Shown piece after piece: positions 61,530 through 64,000 of a stretch of 64,000 nt of DNA. The stretch's first letter is position 1. Each line of letters begins with the position of its first letter. A program made the translations under genes and the position numbers. The DNA lies in NCBI RefSeq assembly GCF_019704555.1, contig NZ_AP024745.1, positions 10,529,501-10,593,500 on the forward strand, given 5' to 3'. Origin of the DNA: Actinoplanes sp. L3-i22. Its GTDB lineage: Bacteria > Actinomycetota > Actinomycetes > Mycobacteriales > Micromonosporaceae. A model generated the notes under the pieces. It did no database searches, was not told the DNA's origin, and saw only the letters and a list, made by a program, of their open reading frames with translations.

Positions 61530-62431
61530 TCAACGACAGCCTTGTCGACGGCGGGAACGTGCAGATCGCCGTTCGCGACTTCGGCGGCGACGAGCCACCA
61601 CTGCTGCTCCTGCACGGCGCCGGTGGCAACCTGGCGCAGATGACCACGCTCGCCCGCGCGCTGCGGACCCGGCACCGGGTCGTCACCGTCGACCTGCGCG
61701 GGCACGGCCGCTCCGCGGACGGCGGGTGGAGCTGGGACGCCGCGCTCGGCGACCTGGCCGCGGTCTGCGTGAAGCTGGAGGTGGAGCGTCCGGCGGTGGT
61801 CGGGCACTCGCTCGGCGGCATGCTGGCGATGCTCTGGGGCGAGCGGCACCCGGAGTCCCCCGGCGTGATCAGCCTGGACGGCAACCCGCCGCCCACCCGG
61901 CCGGACCAGGTGCCGGCGCTGGACCCGGAGAAAGCCGCCGCCGAGCTGGAGCGGCTCACCGGGGTCTTCGACATGATCGGGGCGGCCGCCGGGCAGAAGG
62001 TCGACGCCGCCGAGCTGGCCGACCTGGTCGAGCGGCAGCGGGTCGCGGCGCGGGAGATGGGCGCCGACGAGAAGGTGTGGATCGAGGGGTTCCGTCGCAA
62101 CCTGATCCACGGCAAGGACGGGCGGACGACGTTCCGGCCGTCGTTCGAGTCGACCACGCGGTTGCGGGCCATGATGAACGAGCTGGACCTGGCACCGGTG
62201 TATGCCGCGGTGGCCTGCCCGGCGCTGCTCGTGCTGGCGACCCGGGATCTGCCGGAGCAGGCGCCGTTCGCGGATCTGTATGCGGCGTATCGGCGGTATT
62301 TGGTGGCGCAGGCTCGGGCGGTGCCTCGGTTGCGTCATGTGGAGTTGGCGGATGCCTCGCATGCGATGGTCATTGAGCAGCCGGCGGTGTTGGCCTCACT
62401 GATCACCGAATTCCTCGTCGAGCATCGCTGA
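61526..62431 (+). CDS. Alpha/beta hydrolase
   Basis: 301 residues. The oxyanion-hole HGAGGNLAQM follows PPLLLLHG. The nucleophile elbow is VVGHSLGGMLAML (Ser at about 96). Acid and His lie in LVLATRDLPEQ and VELADASHAMVIEQP. Substrate unknown. ATG overlaps the HTH gene stop, so the two are coupled. From about 62240 codon choice shifts to T-ending and TTG/CGG codons, unlike the first two thirds of the gene; the shift leads into the repeat tract after the stop. Confidence 0.88.
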   Translation: MINDSLVDGGNVQIAVRDFGGDEPPLLLLHGAGGNLAQMTTLARALRTRHRVVTVDLRGHGRSADGGWSWDAALGDLAAVCVKLEVERPAVVGHSLGGMLAMLWGERHPESPGVISLDGNPPPTRPDQVPALDPEKAAAELERLTGVFDMIGAAAGQKVDAAELADLVERQRVAAREMGADEKVWIEGFRRNLIHGKDGRTTFRPSFESTTRLRAMMNELDLAPVYAAVACPALLVLATRDLPEQAPFADLYAAYRRYLVAQARAVPRLRHVELADASHAMVIEQPAVLASLITEFLVEHR

Positions 62432-62798
62432 TATGCCCGCCTTGCGCCGGGCTTGCGCCGGGCTTCCGCTGCACGCCGGGCCAGCGCTTGCCTCGCGCCG
62501 GTCGGGCTCGCTGGCCGGCGGGCTTGCCCGGCGTTCGCGGGGTCGCAGCCATCACATGCTGCATTTCCCTCCTTCGCCGGGGGCCGCTCGACGATCGCCT
62601 CGCGCCGGTCGGGCGCGGGTGGGCTGCGGCTGACGGCAGCGGCAGCGGCAGCGGCTGACGGTGCGGGCTGCGGCTTCGGCTGACGGCGCGGCCTGCGGGC
62701 TGCGGCTGCCGGCTGCGGGCTGCGGCTGCGGGCTGCGGGCTGCGGCTGCGGGCTGCGGCTGCGGCTGACGGGTGGGGTCGGGGCTGGGGTGGTGTGGG
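62432..62798. other. Non-coding GC-rich tract with GCGGCTGCGGGCT-type repeats
   Basis: No credible gene in 367 bases. 62432-62570 is built on GCCGGGCTTGC motifs. About 62621-62771 is a degenerate array of GCGGCTGCGGGCT with three GGCAGC hexamers like those at 8255. The MFS stop follows at 62799. Confidence 0.7.
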
Positions 62799-63980
62799 TC
62801 AGGGGGTGGGGAGGGGTTTGGCGGCGTGGGAGGCGGCCAGGCCGATCAGGAGGGCGGCGAAGACGCAGAGGAGGCCGTTCAGGGGACCGAAGTGTTCGGA
62901 GAGGAAGCCGATCAGTGGGGGGCCGGCCAGGAAGGCGCCGTAGCCGATGGAGCCGGCCACCGAGACTCGCATGGCGGCTCGTAGCGGGTCGTCGGCGGCG
63001 GCGCTCATGCCGATCGGGAAGCCCAGGGAGGCGCCTACGCCCCAGAGGAGGGCGCCGGCCAGGGCCACCGTGATCGAGCCGCCGAAGACGACCAGCAGGA
63101 GGCCGGCGGCGGCGGAGACCGCGGTGAGGCGGAGGACCGGGACCCGGCCCCAGCGGTCGGCGGCCGCGCCGCCGTACATCCGGCCCAGGGTCATCGCGGT
63201 GACGAAGACGCCGAAGCCGATCGCGCCGAGGGTGTCGCTCGAGTGGTAGCCGTCGACCAGGCTGATCGCGAGCCAGTCGTTGGCGCTGCCCTCGGTGAAA
63301 CCGAAGCCGAGCAGGATCAGGCCGATCAGGAGGGTCCGCGGCTCGCGCCAGGCCTGGCCGGGGGTCATCGCGGGCTTGACGCCGGGCTCCGGCTCGACGT
63401 GCGGGAGGAAGCGGCGGACGACCACGATCTGCACCGCGACCACGATCAGCGTGGTGAGGTAGAGCTGCGCCCAGATCGGCAGGCCGGTCGCCGAGGCGAG
63501 CGCGCCGACCGCGGCGCCGCCGACCGTGCCCAGGCTGAAGCCGGCGTGGAAGCGCGGCATGATCGTGCGCCCGAGGCGGCGCTCGACGTCGGCGGCCTCG
63601 ACGTTCATCGCGACGTCCCAGGTGCTGGTGCCGAAGCCGCAGAACAGCAACGCCACCCCGGCCAGCACGACCGAGCCGAGCAGGGTCGCGGTGGCCAGCA
63701 CGGTCAGACCGAACGCCATCGACATGCTGGCCAGGAAGACCGCCCGGGCCGGGCCGACGCGCTGGACGAGCGGGCCGGCCAGCGGGATCGACGCGACCGA
63801 CGTGCCGGACATGCAGAGCAGCAGCAGACCGAAGCCGGCGACGGAGAGCTCCAGGCCGTCCCGGATGGCCGGGGCCCGGGACAGCCAGCCGGCGAGGGCC
63901 AGGCCGTTCATGGCGAACGTGACGCCAACCGCGATCTTGGCTGCATGCACTCGGGCGGGTAGGACGTCGACGCTGCTCAC
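62799..63980 (-). CDS. MFS transporter
   Basis: 393 residues with twelve predicted helices. N-half FAMNGLALAGWLSRAPAIRD and the loop motif LAGPLVQRVGPARAV. C-half FGFTEGSANDWLAISLVDGY and MYGGAAADRWGRVPVLRLTA (motif A). It resembles the YbjJ-like group of sugar/drug MFS carriers; substrate unknown. GTG at 63980, so the gene is complete in the window. Confidence 0.88.
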   Translation of the reverse strand: MSSVDVLPARVHAAKIAVGVTFAMNGLALAGWLSRAPAIRDGLELSVAGFGLLLLCMSGTSVASIPLAGPLVQRVGPARAVFLASMSMAFGLTVLATATLLGSVVLAGVALLFCGFGTSTWDVAMNVEAADVERRLGRTIMPRFHAGFSLGTVGGAAVGALASATGLPIWAQLYLTTLIVVAVQIVVVRRFLPHVEPEPGVKPAMTPGQAWREPRTLLIGLILLGFGFTEGSANDWLAISLVDGYHSSDTLGAIGFGVFVTAMTLGRMYGGAAADRWGRVPVLRLTAVSAAAGLLLVVFGGSITVALAGALLWGVGASLGFPIGMSAAADDPLRAAMRVSVAGSIGYGAFLAGPPLIGFLSEHFGPLNGLLCVFAALLIGLAASHAAKPLPTP

Positions 63981-64000
63981 CGGCTCAACTTACACGTTAA

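Overview
The window is a high-GC (clearly above 70 percent by eye), densely coded stretch of an actinobacterial chromosome, most likely from the Micromonosporaceae (Actinoplanes-like). Three things suggest this: frequent GTG and TTG starts, many four-base start/stop overlaps, and gene order. From established knowledge of Mycobacterium tuberculosis, the order msrB ... hemQ-hemY-hemE-DUF3000-rnd ... dxs ... rRNA methyltransferase-APC permease-trkA-trkA-DUF3159-OB fold-DUF3710-dut-DUF3093-DUF4193-cei-suhB-sigA ... sigB ... ideR follows the Rv2674 to Rv2711 region, so the backbone is core chromosome. A chemosensory operon and several Micromonosporaceae-type families are inserted between the core genes. 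The genus is an inference.

Layout. 1-3.7 kb: end of a membrane protein, msrB, folA-thyA (thymidylate cycle), wrbA, a glycogen-binding-like domain protein and an ElaA-type acetyltransferase. 3.9-7.2 kb: hemE, hemY and hemQ of the coproporphyrin-dependent haem pathway. 7.3-11.3 kb: DUF3000, a GC-rich repeat tract, a membrane-anchored trypsin-like protease and RNase D. 11.6-14.8 kb: fadA-fadB for beta-oxidation. 15.8-21.8 kb: three tandem membrane-anchored beta-propeller proteins transcribed into a two-component system. 21.8-25.1 kb: dxs and folD, the latter behind a ZTP riboswitch. 25.1-35.7 kb: RNA methyltransferase, a KimA-like permease with two TrkA proteins, and the conserved dut/DUF/cei/suhB block. 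36-38 kb: sigA and a small zinc-ribbon protein.

38.1-38.9 kb is a second non-coding repeat tract. 38.9-42.3 kb: a diguanylate cyclase and a DEAD/DEAH-type helicase. 42.3-45.2 kb: a frameshifted TRIC-family channel, DUF3039 and the pseudouridine catabolic pair psuG-psuK. 45.3-47.3 kb: DUF3099, a HhH-GPD protein and a toxin-antitoxin pair with a perfect palindromic operator. 47.3-53.1 kb: a chemosensory operon (MCP with two signalling tips, CheW, CheA, a STAS-like protein, small proteins, a GAF protein) with no CheY, CheB or CheR. 53.2-60.3 kb: dtd, spo0M, sigB, a GNAT/CoA-ligase acetyltransferase next to the deacetylase acuC, and ideR. 60.3-64 kb: a lipoprotein, an HTH protein coupled to an alpha/beta hydrolase, a repeat tract and an MFS transporter.

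The most unusual content is non-coding. Five copies of an approximately 130-bp element carry a long hairpin whose stem bases change in a pairing-preserving way, followed by an invariant single-stranded-looking block. Two diverged copies of another element carry paired DnaA-box-like 9-mers with identical 17-bp spacing. Two operators 14.5 kb apart share the half-site TACTTGAC.
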